A stretch of 64,000 nt of DNA from Mytilus californianus (lineage: Eukaryota; Mollusca; Bivalvia; Mytilida; Mytilidae). Both the position numbers and the translations under genes were made by a program. Below the pieces are notes generated by a model. The model did not search any database, was not told where the DNA came from, and saw nothing but the letters and a program-made list of their open reading frames with translations. Numbering within the stretch: the stretch's first letter is position 1; each line of letters starts with the position of its first letter. Below are positions 33,106-46,188 of this stretch, piece after piece. Location: assembly GCF_021869535.1 (NCBI RefSeq), contig NW_026262690.1:17757001-17821000 (forward strand). The letters are read 5' to 3'.

Positions 33106-33553
33106 GGTTGCATTTCTGTAAATATTGGCAATGCAATTTTCCATAGGAACTCCTTTTACGGCTAAAACTGTACCACTTTTACTATGAAGTTTTGAACAAA
33201 ATCTTATCCTAGAATTGAAAGTTCATATGCACTACAATTTTTTTCAAAGGTCAAAATATAGGGCTGTGCGGCATATTTTCAACGTTTATATGCCCTGAAC
33301 TTTTCAGAGTTTAAACTAACACTAATTTTCTTAACTACCCCTACCTCGAATGAAGGGTTACCACAGATTTCAATGTAAACAATATGCACATGTATATTTA
33401 CTGGTAACATTCCCAAGTTATGTCTCTATGAGATGAAACACAGAGAGCATAACTGGGAACCAGTATGTAAACAAAATTAATTTTCTATGAATATTCTAAA
33501 TCTCCCCAAAAGAGGCGTGGTTTGAGAAACAGCTGTATTTACAAAGTGCAACC
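33106..33553 (+). mobile_element. 448-bp TIR element, array copy 1
   Basis: Starts GGTTGCATTTCTGTAAATA and ends TATTTACAAAGTGCAACC, imperfect inverted ends of about 18 bp. Left flank TCAA, right flank TATA. It has no coding capacity, so it is a MITE-type non-autonomous element needing a transposase from elsewhere. A 4-bp duplication is inferred from the flanks of all copies. I do not recognise the superfamily. Confidence 0.8.
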
Positions 33554-34791
33554 TATACAAACATTTATTCAAATAGGAAACTCTCTAAAATCAGTTTTTC
33601 TCACATTAATACTCATTTATCAGAATTATAGCCTGAAAGAAATCACTGTGTATACTCTAAGTTTTTTTTACTGAAAATTTTATACCCCTCCCCTGTTTCA
33701 ATTTTTAAAAGAATTTGAAAACAAGACTTTAATTATTGCCAGCTTACCCTATTTGCATATTTTCAGATATAAAATGCCTAGAACCTGTTTAAAACTGTTT
33801 TGATAACATATTGAAAGCATATCAGAATACTATAAATGTTATGTTTAGCAGTCAATCATTACAACATTCAAGATTATATAGAATATCCAATCCTGCCTCT
33901 GTCTCCAGTCCACATCTTACTGTATGCCTATTTGTCAATTAAAGTTCACATTTTCTACCTCAAATGGTCAATTTAGAATTCTTGTCACAACAGTATCATC
34001 TGTAACCATATATCTGACACAATTTACCTAATAAATATACTAGAAGTGTTCAAACAAAGCCATATTTGCAATAGTTGTATGTATGCAGATATATATCAGT
34101 CTGAGATATAAATTCACTTAAAATGTTATAGAGATGACTGCTAACATCTGATTTTTGCATAACTTCCAAGCATAGTTATTGTTTTCTATATCAAGAACTT
34201 AAAAATCATAAAATCATAGCATTTACAGGTTAAATTATCTGTTTTATGACCCAGGGGGTAGGCAATTTTCTATGTTTTTTGCCCCTGGGGTCTCAAATTT
34301 CCTAAATTATTCTGCTGTTTCTAGCAATTTGGAATATTTAGTACATATTCAGGATAGAACACACTATTGTAAGTTTTGTTGAGATATTTTTGTATTTCTA
34401 GCTTGTATTTTTTATGCCGTGGTGACAAAAAAGCAGATTTAGGTGTTACGGCTTACTTTTGGGTTAATGACAGGACACAAACACCCCATAAATAATATTC
34501 AGGAAGGATCGATGAGTTTCAATGACTGCGAAGAGTAAATATAAGCACTTCTTAACAATTTAACTTACAAACATGCAAATATTATGAATTAATTTTGTAT
34601 TCAGGACTTTAAGTAAACTATGCATACTGTAAACTGTGAATTTATGCTGAGTCATCATATCTAAGGCCCAGGATTATATCAATCTTCATGAAATATTTAT
34701 AAAACTTCATATTTGAGTTAATTTCTTTAAAATCTGTGAGATAAAGAAAATTTGGTTAAATTCTGAATGTTCTCTTTTTTCACCCTATATA
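33554..34791 (+). repeat. 1.24-kb spacer of the tandem unit (copy 1)
   Basis: Starts TATACAAACATTTATTC and ends CACCCTATATA. It holds a strong hairpin (GACCCAGGGG...CCCCTGGGGTC, 34248-34292) and no gene. Relative to the other copies it has extra TATA (GCAGATATATATCAG near 34090), making it 4-5 bp longer. Confidence 0.85.
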
Positions 34792-35239
34792 GGTTGCATT
34801 TCTGTAAATATTGGCAATGCAATTTTCCATAGGAACTCCTTTTACGGCTAAAACTGTACCACTTTTACTATGAAGTTTTGAACAAAATCTTATCCTAGAA
34901 TTGAAAGTTCATATGCACTACAATTTTTTTCAAATGTCAAAATATAGGGCTGTGCGGCATATTTTCAACGTTTATATGCCCTGAACTTTTCAGAGTTTAA
35001 ACTAACACTAATTTTCTTAACTACCCCTACCTCGAATGAAGGGTTACCACAGATTTCAATGTAAACAATATGCACATGTATATTTACTGGTAACATTCCC
35101 AAGTTATGTCTCTATGAGATGAAACACAGAGAGCATAACTGGGAACCAGTATGTAAACAAAATTAATTTTCTATGAATATTCTAAATCTCCCCAAAAGAG
35201 GCGTGGTTTGAGAAACAGCTGTATTTACAAAGTGCAACC
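34792..35239 (+). mobile_element. 448-bp TIR element, array copy 2
   Basis: Flanked by TATA on both sides (34788-34791 and 35240-35243). Differs from the others by CAAATGTC where they have CAAAGGTC. Confidence 0.8.
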
Positions 35240-36472
35240 TATACAAACATTTATTCAAATAGGAAACTCTCTAAAATCAGTTTTTCTCACATTAATACTC
35301 ATTTATCAGAATTATAGCCTGAAAGAAATCACTGTGTATACTCTAAGTTTTTTTTACTGAAAATTTTATACCCCTCCCCTGTTTCAATTTTTAAAAGAAT
35401 TTGAAAACAAGACTTTAATTATTGCCAGCTTACCCTATTTGCATATTTTCAGATATAAAATGCCTAGAACCTGTTTAAAACTGTTTTGATAACATATTGA
35501 AAGCATATCAGAATACTATAAATGTTATGTTTAGCAGTCAATCATTACAACATTCAAGATTATATAAAATATCCAATCCTGCCTCTGTCTCCAGTCCACA
35601 TCTTACTGTATGCCTATTTGTCAATTAAAGTTCACATTTTCTACCTCAAATGGTCAATTTAGAATTCTTGTCACAACAGTATCATCTGTAACCATATATC
35701 TGACACAATTTACCTAATAAATATACTAGAAGTGTTCAAACAAAGCCATATTTGCAATAGTTGTATGTATGCAGATACCAGTCTGAGATATAAATTCACT
35801 TAAAATGTTATAGAGATGACTGCTAACATCTGATTTTTGCATAACTTCCAAGCATAGTTATTGTTTTCTATATCAAGAACTTAAAAATCATAAAATCATA
35901 GCATTTACAGGTTAAATTATCTGTTTTATGACCCAGGGGGTAGGCAATTTTCTATGTTTTTTGCCCCTGGGGTCTCAAATTTCCTAAATTATTCTGCTGT
36001 TTCTAGCAATTTGGAATATTTAGTACATATTCAGGATAGAACACACTATTGTAAGTTTTGTTGAGATATTTTTGTATTTCTAGCTTGTATTTTTTATGCC
36101 GTGGTGACAAAAAAGCAGATTTAGGTGTTACGGCTTACTTTTGGGTTAAGACAGGACACAAACACCCCATAAATAATATTCAGGAAGGATCGATGAGTTT
36201 CAATGACTGCGAAGAGTAAATATAAGCACTTCTTAACAATTTAACTTACAAACATGCAAATATTATGAATTAATTTTGTATTCAGGACTTTAAGTAAACT
36301 ATGCATACTGTAAACTGTGAATTTATGCTGAGTCATCATATCTAAGGCCCAGGATTATATCAATCTTCATGAAATATTTATAAAACTTCATATTTGAGTT
36401 AATTTCTTTAAAATCTGTGAGATAAAGAAAATTTGGTTAAATTCTGAATGTTCTCTTTTTTCACCCTATATA

Positions 36473-36920
36473 GGTTGCATTTCTGTAAATATTGGCAATG
36501 CAATTTTCCATAGGAACTCCTTTTACGGCTAAAACTGTACCACTTTTACTATGAAGTTTTGAACAAAATCTTATCCTAGAATTGAAAGTTCATATGCACT
36601 ACAATTTTTTTCAAAGGTCAAAATATAGGGCTGTGCGGCATATTTTCAACGTTTATATGCCCTGAACTTTTCAGAGTTTAAACTAACACTAATTTTCTTA
36701 ACTACCCCTACCTCGAATGAAGGGTTACCACAGATTTCAATGTAAACAATATGCACATGTATATTTACTGGTAACATTCCCAAGTTATGTCTCTATGAGA
36801 TGAAACACAGAGAGCATAACTGGGAACCAGTATGTAAACAAAATTAATTTTCTATGAATATTCTAAATCTCCCCAAAAGAGGCGTGGTTTGAGAAACAGC
36901 TGTATTTACAAAGTGCAACC
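36473..36920 (+). mobile_element. 448-bp TIR element, array copy 3
   Basis: Same length and TATA flanks; no visible coding capacity. Confidence 0.8.
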
Positions 36921-38154
36921 TATACAAACATTTATTCAAATAGGAAACTCTCTAAAATCAGTTTTTCTCACATTAATACTCATTTATCAGAATTATAGCC
37001 TGAAAGAAATCACTGTGTATACTCTAAGTTTTTTTTACTGAAAATTTTATACCCCTCCCCTGTTTCAATTTTTAAAAGAATTTGAAAACAAGACTTTAAT
37101 TATTGCCAGCTTACCCTATTTGCATATTTTCAGATATAAAATGCCTAGAACCTGTTTAAAACTGTTTTGATAACATATTGAAAGCATATCAGAATACTAT
37201 AAATGTTATGTTTAGCAGTCAATCATTACAACATTCAAGATTATATAAAATATCCAATCCTGCCTCTGTCTCCAGTCCACATCTTACTGTATGCCTATTT
37301 GTCAATTAAAGTTCACATTTTCTACCTCAAATGGTCAATTTAGAATTCTTGTCACAACAGTATCATCTGTAACCATATATCTGACACAATTTACCTAATA
37401 AATATACTAGAAGTGTTCAAACAAAGCCATATTTGCAATAGTTGTATGTATGCAGATACCAGTCTGAGATATAAATTCACTTAAAATGTTATAGAGATGA
37501 CTGCTAACATCTGATTTTTGCATAACTTCCAAGCATAGTTATTGTTTTCTATATCAAGAACTTAAAAATCATAAAATCATAGCATTTACAGGTTAAATTA
37601 TCTGTTTTATGACCCAGGGGGTAGGCAATTTTCTATGTTTTTTGCCCCTGGGGTCTCAAATTTCCTAAATTATTCTGCTGTTTCTAGCAATTTGGAATAT
37701 TTAGTACATATTCAGGATAGAACACACTATTGTAAGTTTTGTTGAGATATTTTTGTATTTCTAGCTTGTATTTTTTATGCCGTGGTGACAAAAAAGCAGA
37801 TTTAGGTGTTACGGCTTACTTTTGGGTTAATGACAGGACACAAACACCCCATAAATAATATTCAGGAAGGATCGATGAGTTTCAATGACTGCGAAGAGTA
37901 AATATAAGCACTTCTTAACAATTTAACTTACAAACATGCAAATATTATGAATTAATTTTGTATTCAGGACTTTAAGTAAACTATGCATACTGTAAACTGT
38001 GAATTTATGCTGAGTCATCATATCTAAGGCCCAGGATTATATCAATCTTCATGAAATATTTATAAAACTTCATATTTGAGTTAATTTCTTTAAAATCTGT
38101 GAGATAAAGAAAATTTGGTTAAATTCTGAATGTTCTCTTTTTTCACCCTATATA

Positions 38155-38602
38155 GGTTGCATTTCTGTAAATATTGGCAATGCAATTTTCCATAGGAACT
38201 CCTTTTACGGCTAAAACTGTACCACTTTTACTATGAAGTTTTGAACAAAATCTTATCCTAGAATTGAAAGTTCATATGCACTACAATTTTTTTCAAAGGT
38301 CAAAATATAGGGCTGTGCGGCATATTTTCAACGTTTATATGCCCTGAACTTTTCAGAGTTTAAACTAACACTAATTTTCTTAACTACCCCTACCTCGAAT
38401 GAAGGGTTACCACAGATTTCAATGTAAACAATATGCACATGTATATTTACTGGTAACATTCCCAAGTTATGTCTCTATGAGATGAAACACAGAGAGCATA
38501 ACTGGGAACCAGTATGTAAACAAAATTAATTTTCTATGAATATTCTAAATCTCCCCAAAAGAGGCGTGGTTTGAGAAACAGCTGTATTTACAAAGTGCAA
38601 CC
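38155..38602 (+). mobile_element. 448-bp TIR element, array copy 4
   Basis: Same length and TATA flanks. The spacer after it has CTGAGACATC where other units have CTGAGTCATC. Confidence 0.8.
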
Positions 38603-39835
38603 TATACAAACATTTATTCAAATAGGAAACTCTCTAAAATCAGTTTTTCTCACATTAATACTCATTTATCAGAATTATAGCCTGAAAGAAATCACTGTGT
38701 ATACTCTAAGTTTTTTTTACTGAAAATTTTATACCCCTCCCCTGTTTCAATTTTTAAAAGAATTTGAAAACAAGACTTTAATTATTGCCAGCTTACCCTA
38801 TTTGCATATTTTCAGATATAAAATGCCTAGAACCTGTTTAAAACTGTTTTGATAACATATTGAAAGCATATCAGAATACTATAAATGTTATGTTTAGCAG
38901 TCAATCATTACAACATTCAAGATTATATAAAATATCCAATCCTGCCTCTGTCTCCAGTCCACATCTTACTGTATGCCTATTTGTCAATTAAAGTTCACAT
39001 TTTCTACCTCAAATGGTCAATTTAGAATTCTTGTCACAACAGTATCATCTGTAACCATATATCTGACACAATTTACCTAATAAATATACTAGAAGTGTTC
39101 AAACAAAGCCATATTTGCAATAGTTGTATGTATGCAGATACCAGTCTGAGATATAAATTCACTTAAAATGTTATAGAGATGACTGCTAACATCTGATTTT
39201 TGCATAACTTCCAAGCATAGTTATTGTTTTCTATATCAAGAACTTAAAAATCATAAAATCATAGCATTTACAGGTTAAATTATCTGTTTTATGACCCAGG
39301 GGGTAGGCAATTTTCTATGTTTTTTGCCCCTGGGGTCTCAAATTTCCTAAATTATTCTGCTGTTTCTAGCAATTTGGAATATTTAGTACATATTCAGGAT
39401 AGAACACACTATTGTAAGTTTTGTTGAGATATTTTTGTATTTCTAGCTTGTATTTTTTATGCCGTGGTGACAAAAAAGCAGATTTAGGTGTTACGGCTTA
39501 CTTTTGGGTTAAGACAGGACACAAACACCCCATAAATAATATTCAGGAAGGATCGATGAGTTTCAATGACTGCGAAGAGTAAATATAAGCACTTCTTAAC
39601 AATTTAACTTACAAACATGCAAATATTATGAATTAATTTTGTATTCAGGACTTTAAGTAAACTATGCATACTGTAAACTGTGAATTTATGCTGAGACATC
39701 ATATCTAAGGCCCAGGATTATATCAATCTTCATGAAATATTTATAAAACTTCATATTTGAGTTAATTTCTTTAAAATCTGTGAGATAAAGAAAATTTGGT
39801 TAAATTCTGAATGTTCTCTTTTTTCACCCTATATA

Positions 39836-40283
39836 GGTTGCATTTCTGTAAATATTGGCAATGCAATTTTCCATAGGAACTCCTTTTACGGCTAAAACTG
39901 TACCACTTTTACTATGAAGTTTTGAACAAAATCTTATCCTAGAATTGAAAGTTCATATGCACTACAATTTTTTTCAAAGGTCAAAATATAGGGCTGTGCG
40001 GCATATTTTCAACGTTTATATGCCCTGAACTTTTCAGAGTTTAAACTAACACTAATTTTCTTAACTACCCCTACCTCGAATGAAGGGTTACCACAGATTT
40101 CAATGTAAACAATATGCACATGTATATTTACTGGTAACATTCCCAAGTTATGTCTCTATGAGATGAAACACAGAGAGCATAACTGGGAACCAGTATGTAA
40201 ACAAAATTAATTTTCTATGAATATTCTAAATCTCCCCAAAAGAGGCGTGGTTTGAGAAACAGCTGTATTTACAAAGTGCAACC
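39836..40283 (+). mobile_element. 448-bp TIR element, array copy 5
   Basis: Same length and TATA flanks as copies 2-4. Confidence 0.8.
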
Positions 40284-41517
40284 TATACAAACATTTATTC
40301 AAATAGGAAACTCTCTAAAATCAGTTTTTCTCACATTAATACTCATTTATCAGAATTATAGCCTGAAAGAAATCACTGTGTATACTCTAAGTTTTTTTTA
40401 CTGAAAATTTTATACCCCTCCCCTGTTTCAATTTTTAAAAGAATTTGAAAACAAGACTTTAATTATTGCCAGCTTACCCTATTTGCATATTTTCAGATAT
40501 AAAATGCCTAGAACCTGTTTAAAACTGTTTTGATAACATATTGAAAGCATATCAGAATACTATAAATGTTATGTTTAGCAGTCAATCATTACAACATTCA
40601 AGATTATATAAAATATCCAATCCTGCCTCTGTCTCCAGTCCACATCTTACTGTATGCCTATTTGTCAATTAAAGTTCACATTTTCTACCTCAAATGGTCA
40701 ATTTAGAATTCTTGTCACAACAGTATCATCTGTAACCATATATCTGACACAATTTACCTAATAAATATACTAGAAGTGTTCAAACAAAGCCATATTTGCA
40801 ATAGTTGTATGTATGCAGATACCAGTCTGAGATATAAATTCACTTAAAATGTTATAGAGATGACTGCTAACATCTGATTTTTGCATAACTTCCAAGCATA
40901 GTTATTGTTTTCTATATCAAGAACTTAAAAATCATAAAATCATAGCATTTACAGGTTAAATTATCTGTTTTATGACCCAGGGGGTAGGCAATTTTCTATG
41001 TTTTTTGCCCCTGGGGTCTCAAATTTCCTAAATTATTCTGCTGTTTCTAGCAATTTGGAATATTTAGTACATATTCAGGATAGAACACACTATTGTAAGT
41101 TTTGTTGAGATATTTTTGTATTTCTAGCTTGTATTTTTTATGCCGTGGTGACAAAAAAGCAGATTTAGGTGTTACGGCTTACTTTTGGGTTAATGACAGG
41201 ACACAAACACCCCATAAATAATATTCAGGAAGGATCGATGAGTTTCAATGACTGCGAAGAGTAAATATAAGCACTTCTTAACAATTTAACTTACAAACAT
41301 GCAAATATTATGAATTAATTTTGTATTCAGGACTTTAAGTAAACTATGCATACTGTAAACTGTGAATTTATGCTGAGTCATCATATCTAAGGCCCAGGAT
41401 TATATCAATCTTCATGAAATATTTATAAAACTTCATATTTGAGTTAATTTCTTTAAAATCTGTGAGATAAAGAAAATTTGGTTAAATTCTGAATGTTCTC
41501 TTTTTTCACCCTATATA

Positions 41518-41965
41518 GGTTGCATTTCTGTAAATATTGGCAATGCAATTTTCCATAGGAACTCCTTTTACGGCTAAAACTGTACCACTTTTACTATGAA
41601 GTTTTGAACAAAATCTTATCCTAGAATTGAAAGTTCATATGCACTACAATTTTTTTCAAAGGTCAAAATATAGGGCTGTGCGGCATATTTTCAACGTTTA
41701 TATGCCCTGAACTTTTCAGAGTTTAAACTAACACTAATTTTCTTAACTACCCCTACCTCGAATGAAGGGTTACCACAGATTTCAATGTAAACAATATGCA
41801 CATGTATATTTACTGGTAACATTCCCAAGTTATGTCTCTATGAGATGAAACACAGAGAGCATAACTGGGAACCAGTATGTAAACAAAATTAATTTTCTAT
41901 GAATATTCTAAATCTCCCCAAAAGAGGCGTGGTTTGAGAAACAGCTGTATTTACAAAGTGCAACC
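41518..41965 (+). mobile_element. 448-bp TIR element, array copy 6 (terminal)
   Basis: Left flank TATA, as inside the array, but right flank TCAA, matching the left flank of copy 1. Unrelated single-copy sequence (ATCCTTCATGTAAGAGG) follows. Confidence 0.8.
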
Positions 41966-41969
41966 TCAA
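41966..41969 (+). repeat. candidate 4-bp target duplication (TCAA), right
   Basis: Matches 33102-33105 and marks the right edge of the array. Confidence 0.6.
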
Positions 41970-42044
41970 TCCTTCATGTAAGAGGTTAACGTTAATTGAG
42001 TTAGAGTACTCATCTGAGTTTGAGTTTGAGTTCACATAATAAAT

Positions 42045-42265
42045 AAGAACATGTGATATGAGTGCCAATGAGACAACTCTCCATCCAAGTCACAATGTAT
42101 AGAAAGTAAACAATTATAGGTCAAAGTACGGCCTTCAACACGGAGCCTTGGCTCACACCGAACAACAAGCTATTAAGGGCGCCAAAATGACTAGTGTAAA
42201 AAAATTCAAACAGGAAAATAACGGTATTATCTATATAAAAAACGAAAAACGTAGCATTGCATATA
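42045..42265 (+). repeat. dispersed mussel-type repeat, second subtype
   Basis: TGAGTGCCAATGAGACAACT, CTCCATCCAAGTCACAATGT, CAAAGTACGGCCTTCAACAC, GGAGCCTTGGCTCACACCGA, then AATGACTAGTGTAAAAAAAT. It matches 44530-44740 and the shorter 23441 copy. Confidence 0.8.
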
Positions 42266-43240
42266 GGTCATGTTAAAGCTTTCAAAGCAATCATATGGGA
42301 ATCAACAACGCCCTCTTCTCGACTATTTGTTTTGTGCGTATACGAGCCGAAGTGTCTTTAACATTTAATAAAGGAAAAAAAGACCAAACTTAGTTAGTTT
42401 ATTTCATTTCTCATAGATTTAATGGTTCTTTCAACCGACAAAATGTGATACATTTGTAAGTTGTCTTAAAAAAGTTTTTACCGACAGGTTGATAACGAGT
42501 CATTGATTTGACCATATTTTTAAGTACATAAAAATTAAATCATACATGAAAGAATTTAAATTTGTTTGCGTTTTCTTTTTTTTTTATCATGTGCTTTATG
42601 TGATTTTCCATCAACAAATAACACAATATATTCTTCTTAACCATTTGATTGAAAGACATAATATTCAGTTATTGCAGTGTTTCAAATCTGACATTATACA
42701 ATGCTGATCGATTTGTGGCGGTTTTTGTTTTATTCCTTCATTTTCTGACAACGTTATGCAAGATATACGTATTTGGACGTATTTTGAAATTTTACGAAAT
42801 GTTGTATTCTCATTTAACTCGTTGAACTTCATTTGACCGAATATCAACGCAGTACATTGATTTTACAGAATATACTTCCAGAGTGTAACAATGAATTAAA
42901 AACTTGTGAAATACAAACGAATGTAAAGAAGGAATGTAAAAAGATGCATAAAAAATAATTGTTTTCACACCTAAAATGTCCATATCTAGAAATTCCGTAA
43001 TGCGACTTATTTTCAGAAATAATATCTGATTGTTGTGAACATTTCTATAATGAACTATTCGGAGTTGCATCCCAACTTATCGATACGAACTGATTTCTTC
43101 TGTAAAAAAATCCTGTGACTACGTATAAATCTTATATATTTCAAATAGAAATGCACAAAAGATCTTATCTCTGGCCCTATTTACGATCAAGCATTCTGTT
43201 GAGTTATACCACTTATCCACAATCGTTTAATTTATTGTAT
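42266..43240. other. no gene seen
   Basis: AT-rich. Two minus-strand open frames (60 and 86 codons, 42665-43070) show no domain and no splice context. They are not called. Confidence 0.4.
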
Positions 43241-44020
43241 AAGTAAGTTAGCAGGTGTTTTCATTTTATACAGTACTGGTTCGATAAATCTGCTTGTGGA
43301 TTATCAGTCCTCGATGTTATCATCAGTAGTTTGTACTTTAGTACTGACATGATTTAATTCCATCGCTGTATAAAACCTTAAATTGTTCGTGTTTAGACTT
43401 TAGAAATTCCAGTTGTTTTAGTGGGGTTTCGTGTTGCGCATTGTTTTGTTTTGTGTACTGTTTTCGTCAATTTTCGTTTTTTTGTCATGGCGTTGTCGGT
43501 TTGGTTTCGACTATATTTTTGTTATCTTTCGCATCTCCTTGATAAGAAACGAAGGTTTTAATTCCTCAGGCAAAGTTGACCTTAGATCGATTTTGATATA
43601 ATTTTTATCCTTTATTGTCATAAAACCCTTCAACTGTTTCGTTTCTTATACATCCTTTGCTTTCAAACATCCGGCATTAAGCGTTCTTGCTAATGGGGAA
43701 AAAAGAAAAGCACCTCGGACGCTTAAAATTTATAAAGTGTTCACTTTGAACGGCACTGGGTCGATACCGCTGCTGTGGACTTTCAGTCGGAACTGACATG
43801 ATTTATAACAAACTTTTCTAAAATGTCCGTTTTTAAATTCAGAAATAGATACGAAACTATGGTTTCGTTTTTTTATTATAAAGATCTTCAACTGTTTCGG
43901 TTCTTATAATACATCCTTGGCTTTCAAACATTCGGAAAATGAGCGTTCCTGATAAAGGTAAACATAGAATAGCGCTTTAGACCCATGAAATTTATAAATT
44001 GTTATTAATCTTTTAGAAAA
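43241..44020 (+). repeat. degraded bivalve repeat modules, two tandem-like copies
   Basis: CTTTCAAACATCCGGCATTA / AAGCGTTCTTGCTAATGG (about 43655) and CTTTCAAACATTCGGAAAAT / GAGCGTTCCTGATAAAGG (about 43910) are two versions of one module. Each has an ACTGGTTCGAT / CACTGGGTCGATACC piece upstream (43275, 43757) and AATTTATAAA downstream. A Penelope-tail-like piece (TGGGGTTTCGTGTTGCGC) sits at 43425-43530. Confidence 0.55.
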
Positions 44021-44489
44021 TTGTTTTATTTATAAAAAGATCGATCTACACATATATACATAAACAAAATGTAAGCGTTAACATCATTGATGCATAAAAA
44101 AGTCACAAAAGTCTAAAATATCACAAAATATTTTAATACTTCGCCTTAATAGAACTATAAATAGCGAAATAAAAAAATGTAACGTATGATATAAAGCAAC
44201 CACTAAAAACTGACTTTTAACAGGCGCCTAAATATTTGGCAGTACTAAACTATTTTTTTTACATCTAAACCCTGCCCTTTAATCATTATTAATCGTCAGA
44301 TGTAATTTCATGCTGTAGTCTTTATTACTGTAAAACATATTTTTGTTGTTCCTATAATCCTTTTTCTATTTTTTTTCTTTTTGATTTGATAACTTTAATA
44401 AATTTTCCAAATAACGAAAACAATATTAAGATGTATTAAACAACCTCTGACAAGGTTCTTAATATCAGACAGGAATATGAATATTTAGC
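44021..44489. other. no gene seen
   Basis: AT-rich and unassigned. Confidence 0.35.
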
Positions 44490-44745
44490 AGGTGGCGACA
44501 GCGAATATGTTCAACTCCGCCACATTCTATATATAGACATAAGAAGATGTGGTATGAGTGCCAATGAGACAACTCTCCATCCAAGTCACAGTTTGTAAAA
44601 AGTGAACAATTATAGGTCAAAGTACTGCTTTCAACACGGAGCCTTGGCTCACACCGAACAGCAAGCTATAAAGGGCCCCCAGAAATTACTAGTGTAAAAC
44701 CATTCAAACAGGAAAACCAACGGTTTCAAGTTAGGAACATGTTAT
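44490..44745 (+). repeat. dispersed mussel-type repeat, second subtype
   Basis: TAAGAAGATGTGGTATGAGT to AGCAAGCTATAAAGGGCCCC. A short reversed piece of the family's central block (CCGCCACATTCTATA) precedes it. Another reversed 5' piece (GAGTTGTCTCATTGGCAATC) lies at 44945-44985. Confidence 0.75.
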
Positions 44746-46188
44746 TCAAGGTTGTCGTTTTTTATGTATATCATTGTTTTCGTCTTCTGTTTTTTTTACA
44801 TAAATCAGTCGTTAGTTCTCTCGTTTGAATTTTTTAACATTTGTCAATTTCATAGCCTTTTACTATACGGCATGGGTTTAATACTGTTATGTTGAAGGAT
44901 GGTGACATATGTGTTTACTTCTATTTAGCTTGGTCTCTGGTGGAGAGTTGTCTCATTGGCAATCATACAACGTATATTTTATATTAACTCAAAGTTAAAC
45001 TTCAAAATTCCAATTAGTTATTTGAGTTTGTCTTTATTCAAGCTCATTCGTAAAGTGAAATATAAGAAAGGTATGAGTAATACTTGCAACGTTTTCTCCA
45101 AAACCCCGTAAAACTTAAACAATTTACAAAATTGAATATAAAAATAAAGTGTTCTCCATTTCACAAAAATAAGCAAGAACGAACAAAAATAAGTCGACAG
45201 TATATACAACCGAATAAAACCTTTCAACACTAACGAAGCCAACTTTGCCTGGGGAGTTTAAAACATTTGGAGCACAAGACCTAGCTACTAGGCGGTTAGC
45301 TCCATATTCACCAGTAGTTGAATAGACCCAACGGTGGTAAAACGCGTATGGTATTATTACAGTGTTCTTTATTAGGTACCCCGATACCGTAAGAGTGGAA
45401 GCTAAAATCTATAAATTTGGGATTGAAAAATGGTTTGTTTTTCTCTATAATCTTTGATGTATATTTTAGGGGTGCCTACTAACGGGTAAGTTATGATTTA
45501 GTTATTTTTTCGTTATTCAGGTTAACTGAAAACGAGTTATAATGGATGTTTAATGAAAATCTTCAAATTTCGATGCTTAACATTACAAAACCATAATTCT
45601 AATTCACAACTAATTGATCATTACAATCACACATTTAACAACGACAAGAGCAGACACATACCGTATATGAATGTTCAGAATAATAACTTATGAAAAAACT
45701 AAATCATAATATAATAATAAAATAATTATTTCTCTCAACAGACCATGACTATATATTTTTGTGTATTTGACATCCATAAATATGCTACACATGCACCATC
45801 TGACAATGCACTTGGTGGCAGGAACAATAATCTACTAAGTATCAAATTGAACTCTTTTTATATTAAACAATCGTATTGGTGTTTTAACATTATAAACATT
45901 AAGAATATAAGTGTTTATTGGTTATTTTTGTAACTATTTAGAATAATATTTTTTAAAGTGACCATGACAAACTAATATCTAAAATGAAAAAAGGAAGAAA
46001 AAACATTAAATTTAATATTGCCTATCAGGACTGGAAAAGCAAAGAAATCATAAAAAGGGGAGGCAAATTATAATGATGTGTTTCTATGTTTAAAAATTTA
46101 TGCTTATTTCAATTCAAAACAAATAAATTACTGACTTAATCTCAGATTGTTTTTAACATATTCCACTGGTTGATGCAATACTTTGCAG
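44746..46188. other. probable intron or intergenic; no confident exon
   Basis: Open frames at 45018-45242 (minus) and 45745-45933 (plus, after a CTCTCAACAG acceptor-like site) have no recognised domain. The latter could be an exon, but no donor fixes its end. Confidence 0.35.

Larger units (their letters stand above)
33106..41965 (+). mobile_element. transposon-bounded tandem array (5 x 1.68 kb plus final 448-bp element)
   Basis: Units start at 33106, 34792, 36473, 38155, 39836 and 41518, with periods of 1686, 1681, 1682, 1681 and 1682 bp. Each unit is a 448-bp inverted-repeat element (ends GGTTGCA / TGCAACC) plus a ~1.23-kb spacer. The sixth unit stops exactly at the right end of the element. 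Inside the array every element is flanked by TATA on both sides, but the outermost ends are flanked by TCAA on both sides. Units are almost identical. Units 1, 3 and 5 share a base (TTAATGACAGG) that units 2 and 4 lack (TTAAGACAGG), giving a dimeric higher-order pattern. No open frame of useful length lies in the unit. Confidence 0.88.

Noticed and set aside
45745..45933. Possible exon after CTCTCAACAG
   Set aside because: The acceptor is plausible and one frame is open for 62 codons, but no donor marks an end, the peptide has no domain, and AT-rich DNA gives such frames by chance.
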